64,000 nt of DNA from CAZWDL01 sp964632995 (lineage in GTDB: Bacteria > Bacteroidota > Bacteroidia > Chitinophagales > Saprospiraceae), in contig CAZWDL010000027.1 in assembly GCA_964632995.1 (NCBI GenBank), forward strand, positions 4,513 to 68,512, in the 5' to 3' direction. Made by a program: the position numbers and the translations under genes. Under the pieces are notes generated by a model. The model worked only from the letters and a program-made list of their open reading frames with translations, did not search any database and had not been told where the DNA came from. Of the stretch, positions 28,412 through 37,849 are shown piece by piece. The first letter of the stretch is position 1, and every line of letters starts with the position of its first letter.

Positions 28412-28450
28412 ATAAAAGGCCTCCCGGGATTATCTCCGGAAGGCCTTTTA
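28412..28450 (+). terminator. Rho-independent terminator after the first giant gene
   Basis: Arms 28412-28428 and 28433-28450 form a long stem with few mismatches around a short loop, followed by T-rich sequence. It starts 18 bp after the stop codon. Confidence 0.85.
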
Positions 28451-28503
28451 TATTTTATTGACCAATTAAAAAGAGGCCTACTTAATTTTTATTATTTTTA
28501 CTA

Positions 28504-28546
28504 AGTACACTGTCAAAACGGAAAGTTACTTATTTGACAGTGTACT
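28504..28546. repeat. Inverted repeat with 14-bp perfect arms
   Basis: Arms at 28504-28517 and 28533-28546 are perfectly complementary around 15 bases, and the outer flanks on both sides read actaagt, so a short direct repeat is superimposed. It lies in the 351-bp gap between the two giant genes, about 200 bp before the second. It could be an operator, a second terminator or a remnant of a small element. The rest of the gap has no gene. Confidence 0.6.
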
Positions 28547-28745
28547 AAGTGCAAGGAATTTAATCTTGTCGGATCAAAAAGACGTCAGAAACCAGATATC
28601 AGACGCCAGACCTTCCAATAGGGAGTATCCGATCGTCAAAACTTCGTTCCCTGTACTTAGCTCTCATTGCACTGGCATCCTGCTGTATACTACGGTTTCT
28701 AAGTAGGGAAACCGTGCAGCAGATCTAACAAACAAATTGTAATTC

Positions 28746-31700
28746 ATGGTCTCCCTCACTTCACATTGCAGAAGAAGTACACTGTTTTTATTCCTTTTGA
28801 TGGTCTTTCTGCCGGGATGGATATTTGCCCGGAGCGCCTTTTCCTTGCCGGGAGAAGGAATAGAAGCCGGAGCCTTCTTTCTCCGGGACGGCGGTTTTTT
28901 ACAGAGCAGCACCAACGCGCCTGTGGTCAATGCCGAAGATGTCCCCATATGCGCTGCTGAAGAACAGGCCGAGGTAAACTTACAAATTGACGGGGATGCC
29001 GATGAATACGAACTTACCCCCGTTGGGGAATCCGTGGGGATTTTTCAGGGAACAAGTGGTTTTGTGCCTTTGAACGGCACGCAAATTATCATAGCTACCG
29101 TTCAGGTCCCCATTGCCGATTATGATTTTGAATTGAGGATTCGCCACAGCAGTGAACCCGGCCTGATCAGCGAGGTGGAAACCTTTTCCGTTTCGATCAG
29201 GGAAGGACCGGATTTTACCATAGAGGGAGACAGCCGGCTTTGTCCGCGGGAAGAACTCACTTTAAGCCTGACCGGAGAAGGCGTGACGACATATGAATGG
29301 AGCGGTGCGGCGGCGCTGGGAATTTCCGACGGCACTGCGGAAGGACCGGCAGCCGATCTTAGGGGAACCTTGAACGCTAATACGAGCGGTGAAGGGAAAG
29401 AGGCGATGCTCCTGATCAAAGCCGTTGATGAGCTGGGTTGTGTTCAGGAAAAATCCCGGCCTGTAGTGATCTTTTCCGAACCGGTAGTCACCGCTACGCG
29501 CGTGACTGCCTGTTCCGGCAGGCTCTTTGAGGTGGACCTGGATCAATTGATCAGCAACGGAGTAAACAGCGAATACGAGTGGATACTGGATCCCCTGCCG
29601 GCCGGGCTCGCCAAAACGGATGACACAGCGACTAATACCGGTAGTACGGATAAAATACTCAGCGGCAGCTTTACCCGGACCGGAATGCAGTCTACTGTTT
29701 TTACGGCTTCTTATCTGGTGATCCCCGTCAGCGAAACCGGATCTTGCACCGGAGCACCCTTTACGGTGGCGGTAGATATTCCGCCGGCCCCTTCTGGAGA
29801 AAGCGTAGTCAAAACCATTTGTAGCGGGCAGTCGACCGGCATTGAATTGTCGGTTGCTTCGGGAAGTACTCCTGCCGGGAGTTTTGATGTTGAATTGCTG
29901 ACGAGGACAGGTAATATCGAAGGCCAGGCTGCCTCCGGCACCGAGCTAAGCGCACAAAGCATCAAAAGCGATACCTATTTTAATTCCGGTGAGGCGCCTG
30001 GTTCGCTTATCTATCGGATTACCCCGGTCAGTGAAGCCGGTTGCCGGGGAGAAGCTTTTGAAGTGACTGTATACGTCATGCCTGATCCGGAACTGAGATC
30101 GGCCTTGCAAATTGCGGGAGTCGACTTTCCCACCTCCGGGACCTGCGGTAATTTTAATGTGACGCTACAGCTTTTTATCGAAAATGCCGGACCGGTAGCG
30201 CTACAGCATATTCAGGCCTTGCTGGATCTTAGCGACCTCGCGTATTACGGAACAGCTTTCCGGGGAATCGTCCCCGACGGCGGCCCCGCAATCATAGAAT
30301 CGGACGCCGCGGCGGATCCGGTGATCAATACTGATTTCGATGGGAACAACGCGCTCTTTGAAGAAGGAACGGGGCGGTTGGAGCCCGGGCAAAAGCTGAT
30401 GTTGCAATGGACAGTAGAAGTGGACCCGGATGCTGCCGGTGCGCCGGACTTGCCCAAAGCTCAGGCCGTGCTCAGCGGCCTGGCGGACTACGCCGGGCTG
30501 ATGGGAGACTTTCCCACACCGATAACCTGTCGGGCCGAAGACCTGTCGGACAGCGGCGCGGATCCGGGCAGCGACAATCCCGAAGCTCCCGGAGATGATG
30601 AAACCGGCAACGACCCGACGCCGCTGGGTGATTGCCACCTGCGCATGCAGCAGGTAGAAGGGGTCGATCGCCTGTTTGTCAGCACCGGTGACAATTGCCG
30701 GGTAACCGTGACACCGGAAATGCTGGTTGAAAACTATCAGGCCGATTGTGACACTTCGGCCCTGCCTCTGGGGGGCTACTATCGCATTTTTTACCTGGGA
30801 GAAGAATTGGAAGGCCCTGTGGAGGTGAGCAGCACCATCAATGGATTGCTGATATTTGAGGTCAGACTGGTGAGCGCCTGCGAGCCGGTTCGCGTATTTG
30901 TGACGCCGGAAGACCAAACTCCGCCCGCAATCGACTGCCCGGCAGATGTCAGTGGGTTGATCAGGTCTCCCAATAAACAGAACAACGGTTTTGACTTCAG
31001 GGCCGCCGCTAATGCTTCGGAAGCAGGAAACGGGGAAGTGTTTAACCGGTTACTTTGTACGGAACTGGATTTTATATACCAAAATGATCGTTCCTGGCGA
31101 GATCCACAGTACCCATACTTTACCGGATTGCCCGAAGCAATGGATGACTGTGGAACGGCGCGTCTTATTGATATGACGGAAGTTTTGCTGGACCTGTCCT
31201 GTGCAGAAGCCTCAACAGGTGACGGACCGCAGGAAGCTTACCGGCTCGAGCGCAGCTTTGTCTATGAAGATGAATACGGCAACCGCGATACCTGTATGCA
31301 GACCATTACCTTTTTCAGGCCTTTTATTTTTCTGCCGGACTGCAGCCTGGAATTGGATGCCTGTGTCTATGGAGCAGGGCGCGGAGATCTCACCCCGGCG
31401 GAGCTCGGATCGGCGCCTTTTTTCATTACCGGCGCCGGGGATACCACCTTGTTGACCGAAAGCGCCTGTGGGTTTTCCGCATCCTATGAGGACGAGTTTG
31501 TCCAGGGCCCCGGCCAGTGTGAAGAAAAAACTATTCGCACCTGGACCGTGACGGATGCTTGCTGGTCGGAGAATGATTACCAGCTGCCGGTAGGGCGTCC
31601 CGGAGCTTATGAAGACTGTCCGGTGCTGCTTGGCTTTCAGGGGCAAACATTGGTTTACGAGCAAGAACTGATTACCGGTGATATTACGCCGCCCGTGGTT

Positions 31701-33728
31701 CGTTGCCCCGGTGCAAACGGAGTTCAAAGCGAAGAAGTGGTCTTTTCAGCCGGCCTGCTTAGTTGCGAGGCGACTGTATTGCCGCCTCCACCGCTGGTAG
31801 AAGGAGAATGCGATACCTGGAACTGGACCTTCGAACTCTACGGAGAGGTTTATGATCCGGCCACGAGCACTTCGACCTATGAGCTGATCGGGACAGCGGA
31901 GAACAAACAGCTGGAAGGCGTTCCCGTGGGCAGCTATGATTTGTTCTATATCGTAGCGGATGCCTGTGGCAATACAACGCTCAGCGCAACCCCCTGTACA
32001 GTCGTCGTCCGGGATGCTGTCGACCCGGTGGCCCGTTGTGAGGAACAACTGGAGGTGGCGCTTGGCCTCACGGGAACTACTCGTCTGAGCGCCCTCGAGA
32101 TCGATCGGGGTAGTTGGGATAATTGCAGCCCGGTGACCTTGGAAACCCGCCGCCTTATCGATGCCGGTTGCCTGGATGCCTACGTAGCAGCGCAAACCGG
32201 CAATAAAAGTTTTAATGAACTGAGGGCGGAGGAAAATACGCAAGAAAGCCGCACGGAATACTACGACGCAGAGCGTTTGTTGCTCACGCAAGAAGGAGGG
32301 CTTTATTACAGTGAGTGGGCCGAAGACCTGGTATTGACCTGTTGCGACGTGAGTGCTGAGCCACAGTACGAAGTAGCTGTCGAACTGCAGGTTCGGGACG
32401 GGGGAGGGAATCGCGATATTTGTGAAACCTCCGTTCTGGTGAAAGATATACAGGGCAGCTGTATACAACTGGAACCCGGGGAGGGGGCGATCACCGGATT
32501 GGTCACCATGGTTTCCGGTAAACGGATGACATCGGTGGAGCTGCAATTGAGCGGAGCGCAGGCCCGCTCCACACTGACCGATGAAACCGGCGCCTACCGC
32601 TTTGCAGGTTTGACGGCGGGAGCAGCGTATACCTTACAAGCAAGGCTGGACGAGCGCCCCAGAAACGGCGTAAGCACCCTGGATCTCATTCTGACTTCCA
32701 AGCATATTCTCGGCGTCGAACGGTTGCAGAGCCCCTACGCCCTGATCGCTGCCGATGCAAACGGGTCGGGCGCTGTCACTACGCTGGACCTCATCCAGTT
32801 GCGCAAAGTAATACTCGGTTTAGAAGCCGCCTTTCCTAATAACACCAGCTGGCGCTTCCTCCGCAAGGATTTTACCTTCACTGACCCCGAGTCGCCCTGG
32901 GGCGAACTGGAGGAAGCATCAGTGGTTCATATCGATCCCCTGTCCGGAATACTGAACGGAACTGATTTTATCGGTGTCAAAATTGGCGACCTGAACGCCA
33001 GTGCGGCGCCCGGGCCGCTGCTGACCGCTGAGGATCGGATTGCCCGGAGCACTTTTCAGTTGTCGGCGAATAACCCGCGACTCCGCGCCGGTGAAACCGA
33101 TACCATCGACTTTTACGCGCCGGATCTGAACGGGGTGGAGGGGTTTCAGTTTACGCTAAACCTTGATCCGGCCCGGATCGAACTGGAGGAACTGGTTTAC
33201 GGCATAGCCGGCGCCCCGCACTTCGGGTATTTCCCAGGGCAAGGAAGCATCACCATTTCCTGGAATGTCTCCGGCCCCGAAAGGGCCGTACCCTCTTCCG
33301 GAAGTCCCGGGGAGAGACTCTTTAGTCTGGTTCTGCGCGCCGGACCGGAAGTAGAGATCGAAGAAGTAATTCACCTGAGCTCTCATATTACCAACGCGGA
33401 AGCCTATCGTAACGATGGCGATCTGATGGATATTGAGCTGGATTTTGGCGAAGCCGCCCCCCTCTCCAGGGGGCTCGTACTCTACCAGAACCGACCTAAT
33501 CCGTTCCCGGAAGAAACGCTTATCGGATTTGAACTGCCCGAGTCTGGGGAGGCTGTACTTCAGATACACGACACTGGTGGGCGCTTACTTTTTCACCGGC
33601 GCGCCAACTATGGGCAGGGGTACCATGAAATAACGCTTAAACGTCATCAGCTGACGCCCGGGGTGTTGTTCTATACTTTGCAGACGGCAACACAGACCGC
33701 CACCCGGCGGATGGTGTTAGTGAAGTGA
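28746..33728 (+). CDS. Giant secreted protein, paralogue of the preceding gene, T9SS type A tail
   Basis: The 1660 residues open with a signal peptide (STLFLFLLMVFLPGWIFARS). Residues 60-440 are Ig-like or SprB-like segments not found in its neighbour. From about residue 448 (LQIAGVDFPTSGTCGNFNVT) it matches the upstream protein module by module: DCHLRMQQVEGVDRLFV, a Cys-rich HYR-like region, then at about 1240 a carboxypeptidase-regulatory-like domain, two dockerin-like loops (NGVSTLDLILTSKHILG and ADANGSGAVTTLDLIQLRKV), a cohesin-like domain and a type A sorting tail from VLYQNRPNPFPEE (about 1578). The roughly 500-residue block present in the first protein is missing here. Probably surface-exposed. 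The second dockerin-like loop has a good calcium pattern (DANGSGAVTTLDL). Role unknown; adhesion is an inference. Confidence 0.85.
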   Translation: MVSLTSHCRRSTLFLFLLMVFLPGWIFARSAFSLPGEGIEAGAFFLRDGGFLQSSTNAPVVNAEDVPICAAEEQAEVNLQIDGDADEYELTPVGESVGIFQGTSGFVPLNGTQIIIATVQVPIADYDFELRIRHSSEPGLISEVETFSVSIREGPDFTIEGDSRLCPREELTLSLTGEGVTTYEWSGAAALGISDGTAEGPAADLRGTLNANTSGEGKEAMLLIKAVDELGCVQEKSRPVVIFSEPVVTATRVTACSGRLFEVDLDQLISNGVNSEYEWILDPLPAGLAKTDDTATNTGSTDKILSGSFTRTGMQSTVFTASYLVIPVSETGSCTGAPFTVAVDIPPAPSGESVVKTICSGQSTGIELSVASGSTPAGSFDVELLTRTGNIEGQAASGTELSAQSIKSDTYFNSGEAPGSLIYRITPVSEAGCRGEAFEVTVYVMPDPELRSALQIAGVDFPTSGTCGNFNVTLQLFIENAGPVALQHIQALLDLSDLAYYGTAFRGIVPDGGPAIIESDAAADPVINTDFDGNNALFEEGTGRLEPGQKLMLQWTVEVDPDAAGAPDLPKAQAVLSGLADYAGLMGDFPTPITCRAEDLSDSGADPGSDNPEAPGDDETGNDPTPLGDCHLRMQQVEGVDRLFVSTGDNCRVTVTPEMLVENYQADCDTSALPLGGYYRIFYLGEELEGPVEVSSTINGLLIFEVRLVSACEPVRVFVTPEDQTPPAIDCPADVSGLIRSPNKQNNGFDFRAAANASEAGNGEVFNRLLCTELDFIYQNDRSWRDPQYPYFTGLPEAMDDCGTARLIDMTEVLLDLSCAEASTGDGPQEAYRLERSFVYEDEYGNRDTCMQTITFFRPFIFLPDCSLELDACVYGAGRGDLTPAELGSAPFFITGAGDTTLLTESACGFSASYEDEFVQGPGQCEEKTIRTWTVTDACWSENDYQLPVGRPGAYEDCPVLLGFQGQTLVYEQELITGDITPPVVRCPGANGVQSEEVVFSAGLLSCEATVLPPPPLVEGECDTWNWTFELYGEVYDPATSTSTYELIGTAENKQLEGVPVGSYDLFYIVADACGNTTLSATPCTVVVRDAVDPVARCEEQLEVALGLTGTTRLSALEIDRGSWDNCSPVTLETRRLIDAGCLDAYVAAQTGNKSFNELRAEENTQESRTEYYDAERLLLTQEGGLYYSEWAEDLVLTCCDVSAEPQYEVAVELQVRDGGGNRDICETSVLVKDIQGSCIQLEPGEGAITGLVTMVSGKRMTSVELQLSGAQARSTLTDETGAYRFAGLTAGAAYTLQARLDERPRNGVSTLDLILTSKHILGVERLQSPYALIAADANGSGAVTTLDLIQLRKVILGLEAAFPNNTSWRFLRKDFTFTDPESPWGELEEASVVHIDPLSGILNGTDFIGVKIGDLNASAAPGPLLTAEDRIARSTFQLSANNPRLRAGETDTIDFYAPDLNGVEGFQFTLNLDPARIELEELVYGIAGAPHFGYFPGQGSITISWNVSGPERAVPSSGSPGERLFSLVLRAGPEVEIEEVIHLSSHITNAEAYRNDGDLMDIELDFGEAAPLSRGLVLYQNRPNPFPEETLIGFELPESGEAVLQIHDTGGRLLFHRRANYGQGYHEITLKRHQLTPGVLFYTLQTATQTATRRMVLVK

Positions 33729-33736
33729 CCGGTAAT

Positions 33737-33812
33737 GAAGCTGTCTAAAGTTTTCTGCTGCCGGCAAAAGGCGCGTTTTGGAGCCCAGCAAGACAACACT
33801 TTAGACAACTTC
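33737..33812. terminator. Imperfect 15-bp inverted repeat between convergent genes
   Basis: Arms at 33737-33751 and 33798-33812 pair with one mismatch around a 46-base loop that can itself fold. It fills the gap between the second giant gene and gmhB, which converge, so a shared terminator is likely. Confidence 0.5.
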
Positions 33813-33854
33813 AATATCCGGCGAGGACTGCTACAGACAATTGATCCTAAGTAG

Positions 33855-34448
33855 TTATTGCTGTGATTCGCTCGCCATTCCGGCTTCGAGGTAATCGGCA
33901 AACCCGGCCAGACTGGAAAAACGGTAGTGGATGGGGTAGGGGAAATGGCCGTGTTCCAGCTCGCGAAGCGTTTCCGCTTTTGTTTCGATCAGCACGTTGA
34001 TCATGTTCAGGTGTCCGCCAAACTCCATATCGGAGAGGGAGTCGCCGGCCATGACGGAGCGTTGGAAGTCGATTTCCGGAAAATCGGCTTTGGCTTGCTC
34101 GGCCATGCCGGTGTTGGGTTTGCGGCAAGAGGCGCCCGCGAGTTCCGGGCAGTAGTAAATACCGTCGATTGTTCCGTCTGCTTTCTGGATATCTTCCAGC
34201 ATTTGCCGGTGAATCTGCTTCAGGTCCGCTTTAGTCATGAGGCCTTTACCGATACCTTGTTGGTTGGTGACGATAATGGTGCGCAGGAAATAGTTGTTCA
34301 GGCGGGCGATGGCCGTTTTTGCTTCCTCGATAAAATGAAATTCGGCCCAGGACTTTACATAGTCTCCCGGCAAGCGCCGGTTGATGACGCCATCGCGGTC
34401 GAGAAAAAGGGAAAATGAGGGATCGCGTTGGAGTCGTTCGATTAGCAT
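33855..34448 (-). CDS. gmhB: D-glycero-D-manno-heptose 1,7-bisphosphate phosphatase
   Basis: The 197-residue HAD-superfamily protein has FSLFLDRDGVINRRLPGDYV with the nucleophile pair DRD, then IIVTNQQGIGKG and VMAGDSLSDMEFG, the three HAD motifs in the GmhB/HisB arrangement. It removes the C7 phosphate during ADP-heptose synthesis. The zinc-loop region reads YYCPELAGASCRKPNTGM, so only two of the usual Cys/His ligands are obvious and the loop may be metal-free. The closely related HisB-N phosphatase is the alternative, but a gmhA gene in the same window and absence of his genes favour GmhB. Confidence 0.82.
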   Translation of the reverse strand: MLIERLQRDPSFSLFLDRDGVINRRLPGDYVKSWAEFHFIEEAKTAIARLNNYFLRTIIVTNQQGIGKGLMTKADLKQIHRQMLEDIQKADGTIDGIYYCPELAGASCRKPNTGMAEQAKADFPEIDFQRSVMAGDSLSDMEFGGHLNMINVLIETKAETLRELEHGHFPYPIHYRFSSLAGFADYLEAGMASESQQ

Positions 34449-34493
34449 GAATGTATAGATTAGGTCGTTCGAAATCAGGTTGAAGTTGTTCCC

Positions 34494-35543
34494 TCAGGCA
34501 AAAATAACTTCCGTTGCTCCCCACCCGTACTGGGGGTGGTATTCATTTTTAAAGGTATCGACTTCCGGCATCCGGATCAGGCGGCTGGCAATGGCATCGC
34601 GCAGCCGGCCCTTACCAAGCCCGTGGATGATAAAGACCCGTTCGGCGCCGACGCGCAGGGCCTTGTCGATATAGGCTTCGAAATGGCGGAGTTGGAGGCG
34701 CAGAATTTCCGCATTGGACATTTTTTGGTGATAGTCGGTCAGCTTTTCTGCGTGCAGGTCGATTTCCGGAACGAATTCCGCCAGTTCGAGTACATCGTGG
34801 GAAATACCATGCTGCATACGCTCCCAAGTATCAAGCGATTGAGCCTTACGTTTGGTATAGGAACGCAGGTCTTCTTCTTTTGTAGGGTTGCCGGAGGTAT
34901 GGAGTTTTTCGAATACCTTGAAGAGATGTACCCGCTGGTTGAGCAGCGGTGCCGTAGTGATGCGCTTGAAAAACTGTTTGGGGCGTATGCGAAGTTTGCG
35001 TTCTAACCGTCGGCCGCTTCCCTCGGTTGTTATCGGCCAGCATTCAATATGTACAGTGGGCGCGTCGTTGAGTTGATCGAAAAGCAATTCGCCCATTTTG
35101 AGGAAACCGAGGCTGCTGAGTTTGCCGTTCTGCTGCCGGTTGGTGGCGTTGCGAAAGGTCATCTGGTAGGAGTAAAGAACATCGTAAGGCGTGTCATTGA
35201 GCAGGAAAATATCATAGCGTTCTACGGATTCGCCGGACGGATCAAAGGGAGCGAAAGCGAGCTGAATGCCCCGGCTTTTGAGGATAGTATACTGCGTTTC
35301 AATTTCCGGGCGTTGGGGGGGAGTGGGTTTCTTCTCCTTTTTTCCGGCAACGACCCTGGCCCGGATAGAAGACAGGTGGCCGGCTGAGGCTTCCACGCGG
35401 ATCAGGTCGTCGGCAAACGCCGGTATTTCCATATCATCCTCATCGAGCAGGACCTGCACCATGCCCTCCTCCAGCAGAGCAGTTACCACTCCGGTATCTT
35501 TGGAGTGTCGAAACCTGACCCGTGTTCCGATAGAAAAAAGCAA
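34494..35543 (-). CDS. DUF2027 and Smr domain protein
   Basis: The 349-residue protein starts with a small beta-barrel-like segment (IGTRVRFRHSKDTGVVTALL) and then the DUF2027 region, typical of Bacteroidota. The final 80 residues are an Smr domain: EIDLHAEKLTDYHQKMSNAE at its start, RVFIIHGLGKGRLRDAIASR with the HGxGxG motif, and YHPQYGWGATEVIFA at the end. Smr domains bind or cut branched DNA in MutS2 and cleave mRNA on collided ribosomes in SmrB-type proteins, so a nucleic-acid role is plausible. The catalytic-type HGxGKG is present. It lies 45 bp upstream of gmhB on the same strand. Confidence 0.87.
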   Translation of the reverse strand: MLFSIGTRVRFRHSKDTGVVTALLEEGMVQVLLDEDDMEIPAFADDLIRVEASAGHLSSIRARVVAGKKEKKPTPPQRPEIETQYTILKSRGIQLAFAPFDPSGESVERYDIFLLNDTPYDVLYSYQMTFRNATNRQQNGKLSSLGFLKMGELLFDQLNDAPTVHIECWPITTEGSGRRLERKLRIRPKQFFKRITTAPLLNQRVHLFKVFEKLHTSGNPTKEEDLRSYTKRKAQSLDTWERMQHGISHDVLELAEFVPEIDLHAEKLTDYHQKMSNAEILRLQLRHFEAYIDKALRVGAERVFIIHGLGKGRLRDAIASRLIRMPEVDTFKNEYHPQYGWGATEVIFA

Positions 35544-35584
35544 CGCACTATTAGGTTTAATCCTGTCAATAAATGGTTATACTA

Positions 35585-35592
35585 TATCTTTG
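35585..35592 (+). promoter_or_regulatory. TATCTTTG, candidate -7 element
   Basis: Exact TAnnTTTG match 80 bp before the methyltransferase ATG, within the 128-bp divergent gap. Confidence 0.4.
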
Positions 35593-35653
35593 CTCGAGAG
35601 ACGACTCTGCAGAAGTTGTCTTTGATATAAATGATTATTTCCTTTGCTTGGTT

Positions 35654-35661
35654 CAAAAGTA
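35654..35661 (-). promoter_or_regulatory. TACTTTTG (minus strand), candidate -7 element
   Basis: Exact TAnnTTTG match on the minus strand, 110 bp before the start of the DUF2027-Smr gene and just ahead of the divergent methyltransferase gene. No clear upstream TTTG partner. Confidence 0.4.
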
Positions 35662-35671
35662 GGCATAATCC

Positions 35672-36340
35672 ATGAATAATCCCGGTCATGAAGCGATGCG
35701 GTCGCATTATCGCTGGCGCCTGGCGCAGGCGGCGGAGATTCGCTGGTGGCGCTTGTACCTTCGACGCCGTGATAAAGCGAGCTATCTCTCGGCCAAACGC
35801 AGGTACTGGAAGACCGTTCTGGAGCGCGCCGGTTTCTTTCCCGCAGCAGGAGAAACCGTACTCGATGCAGGTTGCGGCCCCGCCGGTATTTTCCTCATCC
35901 TGCAAGAGCAGTGCGTGGAGGCGGTTGATCCCCTAATTGCGGAATACGAACGCCGGCTTCCGCATTTTAGCGCCGCAGATTATCCGTGGGTTACTTTTTA
36001 CCCTACACCCATTGAGACCTTCCGGCCGCAGGGAGCCTACCAAACGATTTTCTGCCTTAACGCCATCAATCACGTCGCCGACCTGGAGGCTGCGCTCGAC
36101 CGGCTCCTGAAATGCCTGGCGCCGGGAGGGAGACTCTTGCTCTCCGTTGATGCTCATCGCTTCGATTTACTCAAAGTATTGTTTCGCGCGCTGCCCGGTG
36201 ATATCCTTCACCCGCATCAACACGCCCTGGCGGACTACCGGCGCTTAATTGAACGGCGGGACTGCCGGCTGGCTAAAGTCGTCAAGCTCAAAAGCGGGCG
36301 CATTTTTGATTATTACTTGATGCATATTGAAAAATTCTGA
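35672..36340 (+). CDS. Class I SAM-dependent methyltransferase
   Basis: The 222 residues contain ETVLDAGCGPAGIFLILQE (motif I, starting near residue 62) for SAM binding, a later acidic position (AVDPLIAEYERRL), and FCLNAINHVADLEAALDRLL followed by LAPGGRLLLSVDAHRFDL, the usual class I Rossmann order. It resembles small methyltransferases of the UbiE/Coq5-like or type 11 kind. The substrate cannot be inferred from neighbours, which are a DUF2027-Smr gene and a TPR gene. About 60 residues precede the core and are rich in Arg and Trp. Confidence 0.85.
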   Translation: MNNPGHEAMRSHYRWRLAQAAEIRWWRLYLRRRDKASYLSAKRRYWKTVLERAGFFPAAGETVLDAGCGPAGIFLILQEQCVEAVDPLIAEYERRLPHFSAADYPWVTFYPTPIETFRPQGAYQTIFCLNAINHVADLEAALDRLLKCLAPGGRLLLSVDAHRFDLLKVLFRALPGDILHPHQHALADYRRLIERRDCRLAKVVKLKSGRIFDYYLMHIEKF

Positions 36341-36409
36341 TTATAACGGATTGCGTAGCTCCATATTTTTTCGTTCACCGCTGAGGCTGCGGCGTGTGCG
36401 CCAGCCTGC

Positions 36410-36727
36410 TCATTCCTCCAGATTCATCCTGGCGCCGGCCAGTTCGCTAAGGGCGTGCTGATCGCCTGCCTCGCGCGCCACCTGCATGCCCGCTTCGTAC
36501 GTCTGCAGCGCCTTATCGGGAGCGTTCAGTTTTTCGTAGAGTTTGCCGAGATGGTAGTATGTTCCGATATAGCCGGGATTTTCGGCAACGAGTTGGCGGT
36601 AGTATTCCAGGGCTTTATCCCGGTTTCCGCTTTTCTCATATTCTTTTGCGACTGCAAAGAGTAGAAAGGAGTCGCCGGGGCTGTTTTCCAGGTATTGTAG
36701 CAGTTGATCTAAGCGTTTGGAGGCCAT
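36410..36727 (-). CDS. Small tetratricopeptide-repeat protein
   Basis: The 105 residues hold about two and a half TPR units, as in FAVAKEYEKSGNRDKALEYY and GTYYHLGKLYEKLNAPDKAL, each with the usual small and aromatic positions. There is no signal peptide, so it is probably a cytoplasmic protein-protein interaction module. Short TPR proteins like this are common in Bacteroidota; a partner cannot be named. It converges with the methyltransferase gene with 69 bp between them. Confidence 0.82.
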   Translation of the reverse strand: MASKRLDQLLQYLENSPGDSFLLFAVAKEYEKSGNRDKALEYYRQLVAENPGYIGTYYHLGKLYEKLNAPDKALQTYEAGMQVAREAGDQHALSELAGARMNLEE

Positions 36728-36836
36728 GTTTTTTATTTAATTGTTTGATTTTCAGTTGCTTGTTCCGAATTTGTCGCCCGAGGGTAAAATTCAGCGAATT
36801 TTCGCTAAATCTATTCCGCTTTAAGTTCCTTTTAAG

Positions 36837-36844
36837 TATATTTG
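36837..36844 (+). promoter_or_regulatory. TATATTTG, candidate -7 element for the etf genes
   Basis: Exact TAnnTTTG match in the 320-bp gap 36728-37047. It would give an etfB leader of about 195 nt. The gap also contains a small hairpin (agcgaattttcgct at 36793-36806) and nothing else I recognise. Confidence 0.5.
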
Positions 36845-37047
36845 CTTTTATGAGTCGTAAATTCTGCGGTTGCGTTAATTTATAAATTCCTTGCGAGGAT
36901 GCCATCCGGGATTTGTATTTAACCGGCCCGGATGATCGCGCTGTCTTGTTTGCGAATTCGCGAAAGGATTTCCTCGTCAGGTTATGTGTCAGCAAGAACA
37001 TTTCGCAGAACACGCCGTTTTCATATACAACAAAAATGACAAAGCCA

Positions 37048-37788
37048 ATGAAATTACTGGTTTGCATCAGCAAAACCCCGGACACCACCACCAAGATTTC
37101 CTTCACCGATGACAATACGGAATTCGATACGGAAGGAGTGCAATATATTATGAATCCTTACGATGAATGGTACGCCCTGGTCCGCGCCCTGGAGTTGAAG
37201 GAAGCGGCCGGTGGAACGGTGACGGTAATCAACGTCGGGCCGGCGAGCAACGATACAATTATCCGGAAAGGCCTGGCCATCGGCGCCGACGATGCCGTTC
37301 GCATCGATGCGGAGCCGACGAGCAGTTTTTTCGTCGCTAAGCAAATTGCCGAATACGCAAAAGGAGAATCCTACGACGCTATTTTTCTCGGGAAGGAGAC
37401 CATCGATTACAATGGTTCCCTGGTGGGCGGTATGATTGCCGAAATGCTGGATATGCCCTTTCTTTCCTATGCCAGTAAAATGGAAGTGGACGGCGATAAG
37501 GCGACAGTAACTCGCGATATTGAAGGGGGAACCGAAGTTGCCGAAGTGGCATTTCCCTTTGTCATCAGCGCGGCCAAAGGATTGGCGGAGCAGCGGATTC
37601 CCAATATGAGAGGGATTATGATGGCCAAACGCAAGCCGCTTAAAGTAGTGGAGCCCGTCGCTTTTGAAGATCTGACGGAAGCGGTGCACTACGAATTACC
37701 TCCGGAAAAGGGCGATGTCAAGCTCATCGACCCGGAAAACATGGAAGGGCTGGTGCGCCTGCTGCACGAAGAAGCCAAGGTGATCTAA
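37048..37788 (+). CDS. etfB: Electron transfer flavoprotein, beta subunit
   Basis: The 246 residues from ATG 37048 begin MKLLVCISKTPDTTTKISF and contain MNPYDEWYALVRALELKEA, GLAIGADDAVRID and LGKETIDYNGSLVGGMIAEML, characteristic of EtfB (FixA). With EtfA it accepts electrons from acyl-CoA dehydrogenases and passes them to the respiratory chain. I chose the second ATG because the family starts with MK-[IL]-LVC; the ATG at 37036 would add four residues. A TTG-initiated reading from 36913 is rejected since it overlaps the likely leader. The gene for EtfA follows after 61 bp, so the pair is co-transcribed. Confidence 0.93.
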   Translation: MKLLVCISKTPDTTTKISFTDDNTEFDTEGVQYIMNPYDEWYALVRALELKEAAGGTVTVINVGPASNDTIIRKGLAIGADDAVRIDAEPTSSFFVAKQIAEYAKGESYDAIFLGKETIDYNGSLVGGMIAEMLDMPFLSYASKMEVDGDKATVTRDIEGGTEVAEVAFPFVISAAKGLAEQRIPNMRGIMMAKRKPLKVVEPVAFEDLTEAVHYELPPEKGDVKLIDPENMEGLVRLLHEEAKVI

Positions 37789-37849
37789 TGCACCAGGCTT
37801 TGATCAACTGTCAACATACATTCATTGACCAAAAAAATCCTCTAAATAT

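Noticed and set aside
28504..33812. Second giant gene as a composite element bounded by inverted repeats
   Set aside because: The two inverted repeats have different sequences and no transposase or target duplication was seen.
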